NCBI GenBank assembly: GCA_030826265.1
Contig: JAPJOH010000013.1
Coordinates: 1 to 62,048, forward strand
DNA length: 62,048 nucleotides
Source: Collinsella aerofaciens
GTDB lineage: Bacteria; Actinomycetota; Coriobacteriia; Coriobacteriales; Coriobacteriaceae
Reading direction: 5' to 3'
The position numbers were made by a program, and so were the translations under genes. Positions within the stretch are counted from its first letter, which is position 1. Each line of letters starts with the position of its first letter. Below are positions 1 to 10,101 of the stretch, piece after piece. The notes under the pieces were generated by a model that had not been told where the DNA came from, ran no database searches, and saw nothing but the letters and a program-made list of their open reading frames with translations.

Positions 1-79
1 GGACTTGCAGCGACGGACCTCAGGACACTCTTACACCACGTCTGCGCGCGCGACCGCGGTTTGAGGGCCGCAGAGCAAA

Positions 80-111
80 AACGGGGGCGCAGGTTGTCCT
101 GCGCCCCCGTT
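80..111 (-). terminator. Intrinsic terminator of the ABC exporter operon
   Basis: A perfect 14-bp hairpin has arms at 80-93 and 98-111 and a 4-nt loop. Read on the minus strand it is followed by a run of T residues (the A run at 77-81 on plus). It lies about 30 bp after the stop codon of the downstream ABC gene. Confidence 0.9.
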
Positions 112-142
112 CTCGGGCGTTATTCGTTCCCCGCGGCAGAAT

Positions 143-1999
143 TTACGCCGCCTCGTCGAACTGCGAGTTATACAGGTCGGCGTAGAAGCCACCCTGGGCG
201 AGTAGCTCGTCGTGTGTGCCCTTCTCGACGATGTCGCCGTCGCGAATTACCAAGATTACGTCGGCGTTGCGGATCGTGGACAGGCGGTGCGCGATGACAA
301 AGCTCGTGCGGCCCTGCATCAGCGCATCCATGGCGCGCTGAATAAGCTCCTCGGTGCGGGTGTCGACGTTGGAAGTCGCCTCGTCCAAAATCAGCGCCGG
401 ACGGTCGGCCAAAATGGCACGGGCGATGGTCACGAGCTGGCGTTGACCCTGCGACAGGTTAGTGCCCTCTTCGTTGATCATAAAGTCGTAGCCGCCGGCG
501 AGCGTATGGATAAAGTGGTCGCAGCGTGCGGCGCGTGCGGCGGCCTCGACCTCGGCGTCGGTCGCATCGGGGCGTCCGTAGCGGATGTTTTCGCGGATGG
601 TGCCGTTAAACAGCCAGGTGTCCTGCAACACCATGGCAAACTCGCCGCGCAGCGCCGCGCGGTCCCAGTCGCGCACGTCGACGCCCTCGACGCGCAGCGA
701 ACCGCCGTCCACGTCGTAAAAGCGCTGCAGCAGCTTAATGAGCGTGGTCTTGCCGGCGCCGGTGGGGCCGACGATGGCAATGGTTTGGCCGGGCTGTGCC
801 TCGCAGCTAAAGTCGTGGATGATGGTCTTGTCGGGCGTATAGCCAAACTTGACGTGATCAAACTCCACATGGCCGGGGCGCTTTTCGGGAATCTGCGCGT
901 CGGCTTTCTGCTCCTCCTCGGGCGCGGCCAGGAACTCAAAGACGCGCTCGGTGGCGGCTGCCATCGACTGCATCGTGTTGCTCACGTTGCCCAGTTGCTG
1001 CACGGGCTGCGTAAAGTTGCGAACGTACTGGATAAAGCTCTGGATGTCGCCGGGCGTGGCATTGCCGGTCAGCGCGAGCTGCGCGCCCACCACGACGACG
1101 CCCACGTAGCCCATGTTGCCCACCAAGCTCATAAGCGGCATCATCAGGCCCGACAGGAACTGCGAGCGCCAGCCACTAATAAAGAGGCGGTCGTTTTGAC
1201 GGTCGAACTCCTCGATTGAGGCCTCGGCGCGGTCGAACACTTGAATGACGTTCTGGCCGGCAAAGTCCTCCTCGATGATGCCGTTGACGGTGCCCAGGAC
1301 CTGCTGCTGCTCGCGGAAGTACGGCTGCGAGAAGTGAATCATCACCATCAAGATAATTGCGGCTGCCGGTAGCGTGAGCACGGTGACGCCGGTGAGCGGC
1401 AGGCTGATCGACAGCATCATGACGAGCACGCCGATAATCTGCGTCACCGACGTGATGAGCTGCGTCACGCTCTGGTTGAGCGACTGACCCAGCGTATCGA
1501 CGTCGTTGGTGATGCGGCTGAGCACGTCGCCCTTGCTGTGGCCGTTGAAGTAGCTCATCGGCACGACGGCAATCTTGGCGGCAATCTCCTTGCGCATGCG
1601 GTAGCAGATCTTTTGCGTGACACCGGTCATGAGCCAGCCCTGGACCAGGCTGCAGACAGAGCTCGCCAGATACAGGCAGAGCAAAAAGCCGAGCGTCTTG
1701 GCGATCCAGTCAAAGTCAACGTCGCCGGTGCCGTTGACCTTGGCGACCAGGCCTTCGAACAGCTTGGTCGTAACCTGGCCGAGCACCTTGGGTCCCACAA
1801 TGTTAAAGATGACCGAGCACACGGCAAAGGCGACGGCGGCAAACACGGCAATCTTGTGCTGGCCGATATAGCCGAGCAGCTGCCTCATGGTGCCCTTAAA
1901 GTCCTTGGCCTTTTCGCCGCGACGCATGCCGCCCATGCGGCCCATGGGACCACGCTGGCGGGTGGGCTTGGGAATCTGAGTCTTGGTCTCGTCTGCCAT
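143..1999 (-). CDS. ABC exporter half-transporter, canonical nucleotide-binding domain
   Basis: This 618-aa protein has an N-terminal six-helix exporter domain (about residues 40-340) and a C-terminal ATPase. The ATPase has Walker A GPTGAGKTT, signature LSQGQRQ and Walker B LILDEATS with the catalytic Glu intact. It follows the 789-aa half-transporter in a TAATG stop/start overlap, so translation is probably coupled. The two most likely form a heterodimeric multidrug or peptide exporter in the membrane, with this subunit supplying the competent ATPase site. The substrate is unknown. Regulation is probably by the MarR protein encoded first in the operon. Confidence 0.93.
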   Translation of the reverse strand: MADETKTQIPKPTRQRGPMGRMGGMRRGEKAKDFKGTMRQLLGYIGQHKIAVFAAVAFAVCSVIFNIVGPKVLGQVTTKLFEGLVAKVNGTGDVDFDWIAKTLGFLLCLYLASSVCSLVQGWLMTGVTQKICYRMRKEIAAKIAVVPMSYFNGHSKGDVLSRITNDVDTLGQSLNQSVTQLITSVTQIIGVLVMMLSISLPLTGVTVLTLPAAAIILMVMIHFSQPYFREQQQVLGTVNGIIEEDFAGQNVIQVFDRAEASIEEFDRQNDRLFISGWRSQFLSGLMMPLMSLVGNMGYVGVVVVGAQLALTGNATPGDIQSFIQYVRNFTQPVQQLGNVSNTMQSMAAATERVFEFLAAPEEEQKADAQIPEKRPGHVEFDHVKFGYTPDKTIIHDFSCEAQPGQTIAIVGPTGAGKTTLIKLLQRFYDVDGGSLRVEGVDVRDWDRAALRGEFAMVLQDTWLFNGTIRENIRYGRPDATDAEVEAAARAARCDHFIHTLAGGYDFMINEEGTNLSQGQRQLVTIARAILADRPALILDEATSNVDTRTEELIQRAMDALMQGRTSFVIAHRLSTIRNADVILVIRDGDIVEKGTHDELLAQGGFYADLYNSQFDEAA

Positions 2000-4368
2000 T
2001 AGCGCTCGCCTCCTTCCATGACGGCTGCAATTTCTTCTTGGGTAAGCCCCAGCTCCTCGGCGGAAAGCTGTGACTGTGCGATCTCCAGGTACGCCGGGCA
2101 GCTGCGCAGCAGCTCCTCGTGCGTGCCGGTGCCCACTACGTGGCCGTCGTCGAGCACGATGATCTGGTCGGCGTGCATGATGGTCGCGATGCGCTGGGCC
2201 ACGACCACGAGCGCGGCGTCGGTGACGTTTTTGGCCAGCTCTTCGCGCAGGCGCGCGTCGGTCTTGTAGTCGAGGGCGCTAAACGAATCATCGAACACCA
2301 CGACCTCGGGCTTTTTGGCCAACGCGCGGGCGATGGCCAGACGCTGGCGCTGACCGCCCGAAACATTGGAGCCACCCTGGCTGATGGGGGAGTCGTACCC
2401 GTCCTCGCGCTCGGCGATAAAGTCCTCCGCCTGGGCGACGTGTGCTGCCTGGCGCATATCCTCGTCACTCACCATGTCGCCGGCAAACTTGAGGTTGCTC
2501 TCGACGGTACCCGAGAACAGACGACCCTGCTGCGGAATATAACCGATGCGGCGGCGCAGCTCAGAGAGGGTCATGTCGCGCACGTCGATGCCGTCGAGCG
2601 AAATGCTGCCGCCCGTGACGTCGTACAGGCGCGGAATCAACTGCACGAGCGTGGACTTGCCCGAGCCCGTGGAGCCAATGATGCCGAGCATCTGACCGGC
2701 ATGTGTGGTGAAGTTTACGCCGCTAATGACGTCGGCGCGGGCATCGGGATACTGGAAGCTCACGTCACGGAAGGTGAGCTCACCGCGCGGCGCGCTGGCA
2801 GCAGGCAATTTGGGTGAGACAGGGTCGTTGATGCTCGTGGGACAGGTGATGACCTCTTCCACGCGCTCGGCTGCGACCTCGGCGCGGGGCAGGATGACCG
2901 AAACCATGGTGAGGATCATAAACGCCATGACGATTTGCATGGTGTAGGAGATAAACGCCATCATGTTGCCGACCTGCATTACGCCGTCGGACACGCCCTG
3001 CGCGCCAAACCAGACGATAAGCACGGTGATGCAGTTCATGACAAGCATCATGAGCGGCATCATAAAGCTCATGGCGCGGTTGGTGTAGAGCTGCGTGGTC
3101 ATCAGGTCGAGCGAAGCCTTGTCAAAACGCTCGAGCTCATGTTCCTCGCGGTTGAACGAGCGGATGGGCATAAGGCCGTCGAGCAGCTCGCGGGCGGTAA
3201 GGTTCACGCGGTCCACAAAGCTTTGCATCTTTTTGAACTTGGGCATGGTGAGGCCCATGAGCACGCCGACAACGGCCGAAACCGCGATGATGGCCACGGC
3301 GATGGTCCACTCCAGACCGGTGTGGTTGGCCAGGACGCGCATGACGGCGACGATGCCCATGACGGGGGCCATCAGGCACATGCGGATAAACAGGGTTGCG
3401 GCCATCTGGATCTGCTGAATATCGTTGGTGCAGCGGGTGATGAGCGAGGCCTGGCTAAACTTGCCCACCTCGGCCGGCGAGAAGTGCATAACCTTGTTGA
3501 AGGTCTCGCGGCGCAGGTCGCGGGCGATGGAGCAGGCGGTGCGCGACGCCACGGCACCGGTCAGAATGGTGGCGACGAGCGACACCAGGCACAGCCCAAA
3601 CATCGTGGTCGCCATGTGGCTCAGGTAGGCGTTCTGCACGTCGGCGGGGTCGATGCCCTGTGCCTTGTACTCGTCCTGTACATAGCTCACGGCGCGCTGG
3701 GTGACGATGGAGCCCGACATGGAGCCCATTTTGTCCGCCATTTGGTTGGCGCCCTCGACGAGCTTGCTTTGGTCTACCAGACCGCCCTCGACACCCAGGC
3801 GCAGGCTCTTCATGGTGATCTTACCGCCATCGGCATCAATCTGCTTTTGCATGTTCTGCGCCGCTGCGACCTTCTGCTGCATCTCGGCGAGCTGCTCGGG
3901 CGTCATCGCCGCCATCTGCTCGGGGGTGGGCATGGCCTGGGCGGCGCCGCCATCGCTTGCCTCGGTGGATGCGCCGGTCATGTCGCCCATGGAGTCGGCG
4001 TCGATGCCCTGGTTGAAGGCGAGCACGACGGTCTCGGGCAGGCTCATGATGTCGGCAATCTTGCCGCCGTCGGCGCGCTCCTCCTCGGTGCCCTTGTACG
4101 TTCGAATGCCGTTATTGTCCGCATTGCTAAACACGGCCTCCACAGTTTTGGCGTCCTTGGCGCTCATAAAGAGTTCGAGGTCGTCGAGCGATTCGGCGCG
4201 AATGGTGTCGGGCACGGGCGAGGCGATACCGCCTTGCTGCACGCCCACGTCGACGATATCGCTCATATAGGTAGGCAGTGCCAGGTCGGCGTTGCAGCTG
4301 ATTACGATGAGTACGATAGCTGTGAACAGTGCCAGGATATGCTTTTTAAAGAGCTTGAGAATCCTCAC
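1999..4368 (-). CDS. ABC exporter half-transporter with large extracellular insert
   Basis: This 789-aa partner subunit is about 180 aa longer than usual. The excess lies between the first two membrane helices (about residues 35-245), is hydrophilic and Met/Gln/Ala-rich, and should sit outside the cell. The ATPase domain has Walker A GSTGSGKST and signature VSGGQRQR. Walker B ends VVFDDS, with Asp in place of the catalytic Glu, as expected for the degenerate site of a heterodimeric exporter. The start is GTG at 4368, overlapping the marR stop by 4 nt. Confidence 0.92.
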   Translation of the reverse strand: MRILKLFKKHILALFTAIVLIVISCNADLALPTYMSDIVDVGVQQGGIASPVPDTIRAESLDDLELFMSAKDAKTVEAVFSNADNNGIRTYKGTEEERADGGKIADIMSLPETVVLAFNQGIDADSMGDMTGASTEASDGGAAQAMPTPEQMAAMTPEQLAEMQQKVAAAQNMQKQIDADGGKITMKSLRLGVEGGLVDQSKLVEGANQMADKMGSMSGSIVTQRAVSYVQDEYKAQGIDPADVQNAYLSHMATTMFGLCLVSLVATILTGAVASRTACSIARDLRRETFNKVMHFSPAEVGKFSQASLITRCTNDIQQIQMAATLFIRMCLMAPVMGIVAVMRVLANHTGLEWTIAVAIIAVSAVVGVLMGLTMPKFKKMQSFVDRVNLTARELLDGLMPIRSFNREEHELERFDKASLDLMTTQLYTNRAMSFMMPLMMLVMNCITVLIVWFGAQGVSDGVMQVGNMMAFISYTMQIVMAFMILTMVSVILPRAEVAAERVEEVITCPTSINDPVSPKLPAASAPRGELTFRDVSFQYPDARADVISGVNFTTHAGQMLGIIGSTGSGKSTLVQLIPRLYDVTGGSISLDGIDVRDMTLSELRRRIGYIPQQGRLFSGTVESNLKFAGDMVSDEDMRQAAHVAQAEDFIAEREDGYDSPISQGGSNVSGGQRQRLAIARALAKKPEVVVFDDSFSALDYKTDARLREELAKNVTDAALVVVAQRIATIMHADQIIVLDDGHVVGTGTHEELLRSCPAYLEIAQSQLSAEELGLTQEEIAAVMEGGER

Positions 4369-4814
4369 TCGGCATCTCTCCTTTCTTGATTGTGGTCGAT
4401 AATTTCGTTGGCACGTCTAAGAAGGCGTACCATCTCTTGGGTATCTGTTTCGCCGAGCTGCTCGAGGAAAGCCGCGGTGCGGTCCTCGAATTCCCGGCGT
4501 TTGATTTCGAGATCCTGGAATCCCTTGTCGGTCACTATGACGTGTACGCGACGACGGTCGGTCTTTGAGTGCTCACGCTCAACCCAGCCTTTGGCTTCGA
4601 GAGCGCGTAGGATATTGGCAATGCGGGCATTCGAGACCCAGGCGCGATCAGCGAGCTCGCTCGGCGTGAGCGAACCGCCAGCGAGCATAAGGGCGCGCAT
4701 GACAGCCATCTCGCCGCTGAGGGCTTTGTCCGCGAAGCGCGAAATGCGCTGATGCATGCTGCCAAACTCGGTAAGGAGCTGACGCCCAAGCTCATGGAAA
4801 TCGGTATCTTCCAC
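4365..4814 (-). CDS. MarR-family transcriptional regulator
   Basis: This 149-aa protein has the MarR winged helix: recognition-helix region around LTPSELADRAWVSNARI and a basic wing with KTDRRRVHV (about residues 85-93). It is first in an operon with two ABC exporter genes, overlapping the next gene by 4 nt, so it probably represses the exporter and responds to one of its substrates. The start is GTG at 4814, with AGGGG about 7 nt upstream. The start codon lies inside an inverted repeat at 4812-4848 that could be its own operator. Confidence 0.9.
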   Translation of the reverse strand: MEDTDFHELGRQLLTEFGSMHQRISRFADKALSGEMAVMRALMLAGGSLTPSELADRAWVSNARIANILRALEAKGWVEREHSKTDRRRVHVIVTDKGFQDLEIKRREFEDRTAAFLEQLGETDTQEMVRLLRRANEIIDHNQERRDAE

Positions 4815-4848
4815 CGAAAACCCCTAACACTAGAAACTATTTTCGGTG
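4812..4848 (-). promoter_or_regulatory. Inverted repeat across the marR start, candidate operator
   Basis: CACCGAAAA at 4812-4820 and TTTTCGGTG at 4840-4848 are perfect 9-bp inverted arms 19 bp apart, and the left arm contains the GTG start codon. MarR proteins usually bind palindromes overlapping their own promoter. An mRNA hairpin masking the start is an alternative. The rest of 4849-5062 shows no gene. Confidence 0.45.
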
Positions 4849-5062
4849 AAAGATGATACCCGCGTATTCGGGTCTCATGCAGTGGGCAATATAAAGAGCG
4901 CATAAAGAGTAAAAAATTCAATCGCTGAAGCGTTTCAAAGAACTATTATGCCCGCGGTTAGGCGAGGGGTTGTCACCACCATGACGACTGGGACTCATTT
5001 ATCGCCACGTGCGATGCTCCAACTTCCCGCAAGGAGACACCTGAATCAAGGGGGTTGGAGTC

Positions 5063-5812
5063 ATGGCATTTGACTTCACGGGCAAAACCGCGATCGTTAC
5101 CGGCGGCACTCAGGGCATTGGCCTCGAGATTGCCAAGGGCATCGTTGCGGGCGGCGGACACGTCGCGCTCATCGCAAGGAACGCTGCTAAGGGCGAGGCC
5201 GCGGTGGCCGAGCTTGGCGAGGGCAACAAGTTCTATCAGCTCGATGTCGCCGATGCACCCAAGGCGCGCGAGACCGTCGAGCAGATTTTTACGGACCTGC
5301 CGCAAACCAACATCCTGATCAACTGCGCTGGCGTCATCAGCACCAAGAAGTTCGACGAGATCGATGACACCGAGTGGCGTCGCACCATCGACATCAACCT
5401 CAACGGTACCTTCACTATGATGAACGCCGTGTACCCGCACTTTAAAGCGGCCCATGCCGGCACTATCGTCAACGTGAGCTCTGTCGCTGGCAAGATCGGT
5501 GGCGGCCTGCTCGGCACCGCGGCCTACGCGAGCTCTAAGGCCGGTGTCAACGGCCTGACCAAGGCAGTCGCCAAGGAAGGCGGCAAGTTTGGCGTCCGCT
5601 GTAACGCCGTGTGCCCGTCGCTCACGTTGACCGATATGACCTCGATTCTCTCTGACGAGAACTCTCAGCGTATCATCAACGGTATTCCTCTGGGCCGCGC
5701 CGCCCAGGCCAGCGAGCCTGCGCAGATGGTGCTGTTCTTCGCTTCCGACCTCGCCAGCTTCGTGAACGGCGAGATCGGTGACTGCGACGGTGGCATCGTT
5801 CTGGACGGGTAA
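5063..5812 (+). CDS. Short-chain dehydrogenase/reductase
   Basis: This 249-aa protein has a classical SDR fold: the cofactor motif TGGTQGIG near residue 12, an NAG-type motif (NCAG), the catalytic Ser before the active-site YASSK, and a C-terminal DGG. It acts as a cytosolic NAD(P)-dependent oxidoreductase. The next gene is a 2-keto-3-deoxygluconate permease. A role like KduD, oxidising a sugar-acid intermediate, is therefore plausible but is only inferred from that neighbour. A terminator follows, so the two genes may be separate transcripts. Confidence 0.88.
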   Translation: MAFDFTGKTAIVTGGTQGIGLEIAKGIVAGGGHVALIARNAAKGEAAVAELGEGNKFYQLDVADAPKARETVEQIFTDLPQTNILINCAGVISTKKFDEIDDTEWRRTIDINLNGTFTMMNAVYPHFKAAHAGTIVNVSSVAGKIGGGLLGTAAYASSKAGVNGLTKAVAKEGGKFGVRCNAVCPSLTLTDMTSILSDENSQRIINGIPLGRAAQASEPAQMVLFFASDLASFVNGEIGDCDGGIVLDG

Positions 5813-5831
5813 TACTCCGCGACGATTATTC

Positions 5832-5863
5832 GGCGACGGCTCCTGCGACTCGGGACCGTCGCC
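5832..5863 (+). terminator. Intrinsic terminator after the SDR gene
   Basis: GGCGACGG (5832-5839) pairs with CCGTCGCC (5856-5863), followed directly by TTCTTTCT. Confidence 0.8.
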
Positions 5864-5920
5864 TTCTTTCTGACATAGGCGCGTGCGGCTACGATTCGCA
5901 TGCATCCAAAGGAGATATAT

Positions 5921-6937
5921 ATGAGTGAATCGACTGCGGTGGAGGCGCCGGCGGCAAAGGAGCCGTTCTTTAAGATGTCCTCCATCCCGGGCGCCAATAT
6001 CTTGGTGCCGCTTCTGTTGGGCTGTCTACTCAACACGCTATTCCCCGACCTGTTCAAAACGCTCGGCAGCTTTACGCTTGGCATGACCCAGCAGGGCGCT
6101 GGCCCGCTCGTGGGCGCTTTTTTGCTCATCGTCGGTACGACGATTTCGTTTAAGAGCGCTCCTGCCGCCGCTGCCCGCGGCGCCATCATCATCGCCGTCA
6201 AGCAGATCGTGGTCGTTGCCATGTCGCTGCTCATCCTTTATGTGTTCAACGACAACTTGTTTGGCATCTCTGCCATGGTGATGCTGGCCGCTTGCACCGG
6301 CGCCAACAACGCTATGTACGCTGGTCTGATGGGCACCATGGGCAATGAGGCCGAGCGTGGCGCCGTCGCCATCACCACGCTGGTTGTCGGCCCTCCGGTC
6401 ACGATGATCGTGCTCGGCGCTGCCGGTCAGGCTCCGATCGGCTGGTCGCTCGTGGGCGCCATCCTGCCGATCGTCGTCGGCATTATTCTGGGTAACCTCT
6501 TCCCGAGCTTTAAGAAGATGATGGCACCGGCACTTTCCGCCATCATCGTGCTCGTCTTCTTTGCCATGGGCTCGACCATGACCTTTGGCCAGCTCATCAA
6601 TGGCGGTCTCCCCGGCATTCTGCTCGGTGTTATCTGCTCGGTGGTCTTCGCCATCCCCGTTATTGCGGTCGATAAGCTCACCGGTGGTACGGGTGTCGCG
6701 GGCGCGGCAATCTCCAGCTGCGCCGGTGCCAACGTGGCAACGCCTGCCGCCATGGCAAGCGTCAACGAAGCCATGTACGGCGGCGCGGTGCTCGCGACGG
6801 CTACGGCTCAGGTCGCAGCCTGCGCTATCGTGACGGCCATCCTCACCCCGCTGGTTACCAGCTGGTGCTACAAGCACTTTGAGGGCAAGCAGAGCAGCAA
6901 AAAGGCCGCGACCGACAAGGCTGCCGCCGCCGCGTAA
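5921..6937 (+). CDS. kdgT: 2-keto-3-deoxygluconate permease (KdgT family)
   Basis: This 338-aa, almost entirely hydrophobic protein resembles KdgT: IPGANILVPLLLG at the first helix, a long Gly/Ala-rich helical core, and the pattern AGAAISSCAGANVATPA near the C-terminus. It should import 2-keto-3-deoxygluconate by proton symport. The start at 5921 is chosen because AAAGGAG lies 6-12 nt upstream. An ATG at 5900 would place the ribosome-binding site inside the coding region. It lies beside an SDR gene that may act on the same substrate. Confidence 0.87.
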   Translation: MSESTAVEAPAAKEPFFKMSSIPGANILVPLLLGCLLNTLFPDLFKTLGSFTLGMTQQGAGPLVGAFLLIVGTTISFKSAPAAAARGAIIIAVKQIVVVAMSLLILYVFNDNLFGISAMVMLAACTGANNAMYAGLMGTMGNEAERGAVAITTLVVGPPVTMIVLGAAGQAPIGWSLVGAILPIVVGIILGNLFPSFKKMMAPALSAIIVLVFFAMGSTMTFGQLINGGLPGILLGVICSVVFAIPVIAVDKLTGGTGVAGAAISSCAGANVATPAAMASVNEAMYGGAVLATATAQVAACAIVTAILTPLVTSWCYKHFEGKQSSKKAATDKAAAAA

Positions 6938-6981
6938 CGCCACGCGCAACAGATCAACGCTCACAACAAGCCAACGCTTTA

Positions 6982-7016
6982 GGGCGGCCACGGGGGATAT
7001 TCCTTCGTGGGCGCCC
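6982..7016 (+). terminator. Hairpin terminator after kdgT
   Basis: Arms of 11 nt at 6982-6992 and 7006-7016 pair with one mismatch and are followed by ATTTG. The T tract is short, so strength is uncertain. Confidence 0.55.
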
Positions 7017-7155
7017 ATTTGCTTACCGGGGTTTCTGACTCACTTTACCCAGCTAAAGCTGGCATAACAGCTAGAGCGACAGGCGTATAAAGGCAAGGGG
7101 AAATATCAGACAATTCGGTGAACGGTATCTGCCCGCGCTCGCATTTCCTGCGGAT

Positions 7156-7412
7156 TTGTTAAAAACGCCCTAATGGTATAAAAAAAGAAACATATAACAG
7201 CCCTGATGAAGGGGGTAGCTATGTTATCCTTCTCAAACGGGTGAAATCTTGGGTTTTGGGTTGCAGTTCCAAGGTGGACAAACGTTTTTCCCTGTACCAA
7301 CGTGTGGTGAAGAACGGAAGAAGCCGGTAGTGCAAGCCGATAATTCAAGAATTCAATAAGCAGCGGTGTGAGAGAGCGCCGCATTACACGTAACTAGGAG
7401 CGTGGTTACACA
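7156..7412 (+). promoter_or_regulatory. Probable promoter and long leader of the pyruvate formate-lyase operon
   Basis: The 475-bp gap before pfl holds no supported ORF. TTGTTA at 7156-7161 and TATAAA at 7177-7182 (15-bp spacing) are the best promoter-like pair and would give a leader of about 220 nt. No clear Rex or FNR palindrome was recognised. An AGGAG ribosome-binding site precedes the start at 7413. Confidence 0.4.
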
Positions 7413-9464
<2,052 letters not shown>

Positions 9465-9465
9465 C

Positions 9466-9490
9466 TATTGTTAGTGCTATACTAACAATA
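9466..9490 (+). other. 10-bp perfect hairpin between the two Pfl genes
   Basis: TATTGTTAGT at 9466-9475 and ACTAACAATA at 9481-9490 pair perfectly around a 5-nt loop, starting 2 nt after the pflB stop. No T tract follows, so it is more likely an mRNA processing or stability element than a full terminator. Confidence 0.7.
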
Positions 9491-9506
9491 ACGATTACTG
9501 ATTAGC

Positions 9507-9526
9507 GCGCCGGTTTCGGCCGGCGC
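9507..9526 (+). other. Second, GC-rich hairpin before the glycyl-radical subunit gene
   Basis: GCGCCGG at 9507-9513 pairs with CCGGCGC at 9520-9526 around TTTCGG. It lies about 10 nt upstream of the GAAGGAG ribosome-binding site of the small subunit. It could attenuate transcription or define a processed 5' end that sets the ratio of the two chains. Confidence 0.6.
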
Positions 9527-9549
9527 CTATCAATCGAAGGAGACACATT

Positions 9550-9801
9550 ATGAAGGTTTCTGAAGTTTCCGAGACTCAGGCCGATAACCTGGTCCACATG
9601 CTCGACGCTTACGCCGAGAAGGGTGGCCACCACCTGAACATCAACGTCTTCAACCGTGAGACGCTGCTCGACGCTCAGGCTCACCCCGAGAAGTACCCGC
9701 AGCTGACCATCCGCGTTTCCGGCTATGCCGTGAACTTCCACACGCTCACCAAGGAGCAGCAGGACGAGGTCATTGCGCGTACCTTCCACAACAAGTTCTA
9801 A
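9550..9801 (+). CDS. Stand-alone glycyl-radical subunit of pyruvate formate-lyase
   Basis: This 83-aa protein equals the C-terminal domain of PflB and the C-terminal part of GrcA/YfiD. It contains HHLNINVFNRETLLDA, HPEKYPQLTIRVSGYAV with the radical Gly at residue 58, and LTKEQQDEVI. GAAGGAG precedes the ATG. E. coli GrcA is a spare part that repairs cleaved PflB, but here the partner chain has no radical domain, so this protein should be an obligatory subunit. It would be activated by the PflA at 17024. Chain lengths sum to 766 aa, the size of ordinary PflB. Confidence 0.93.
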   Translation: MKVSEVSETQADNLVHMLDAYAEKGGHHLNINVFNRETLLDAQAHPEKYPQLTIRVSGYAVNFHTLTKEQQDEVIARTFHNKF

Positions 9802-9828
9802 AGGGGTTTAACTCCCGCAGGATCGCCG

Positions 9829-9948
9829 GGCCGTCTTGGGTTACTTTCCAAAACGTCCTCGGACATGCAAAGGGCTCCGCTGCGCGCTTCGCGCGGCGGA
9901 GCCCTTTGCGTCCTGCGGGATGTTTTGGAAAATAACCCAAAACCGGCC
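9829..9948 (+). repeat. Nested-hairpin 3' element, copy N1
   Basis: Outer arms at 9836-9854 and 9922-9940 pair with one mismatch, and GGCC/GGCC continues outward. The left internal loop is GTCCTCGGACATG (9855-9867) and the right is CGTCCTGCGGGAT (9909-9921). The inner stem is 9868-9880 with 9896-9908, and the apical loop TGCGCGCTTCGCGCG can fold on itself. It lies 28 bp after the radical-subunit stop. No T tract follows. The rest of 9802-10101 is the lacI promoter region. Confidence 0.85.
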
Positions 9949-10069
9949 ATGTGGGGTCCTTTGGAGTCACCCTTTAGGCGGAACTCTCCTAATTATTTGG
10001 ATGAGTCGTTTACTTACTTGTACTGTTACCGTCTTCCCGCTCTTGTTGGGGTATGCTTTGTTCGTATGT

Positions 10070-10084
10070 AAACGTATGACATGT
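10070..10084 (+). promoter_or_regulatory. Candidate autoregulatory LacI-type operator
   Basis: AAACGTATGACATGT matches the AAACGTTTGACATAT operator found before the GH32 gene at 13 of 15 positions. It ends 17 bp before the lacI-family start codon. Confidence 0.55.
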
Positions 10085-10101
10085 TGATGGGGGAGGGTGC
10101 T

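Noticed and set aside
2935..4389. 484-aa plus-strand frame
   Set aside because: It is antisense to the 789-aa exporter gene. His/Asp/Gly-rich shadow composition.
9829..9948. Nested hairpins as simple intrinsic terminators
   Set aside because: None of the three is followed by a T tract, and they are several times longer than needed. They may still help end transcripts, but the conserved internal loops need another explanation.
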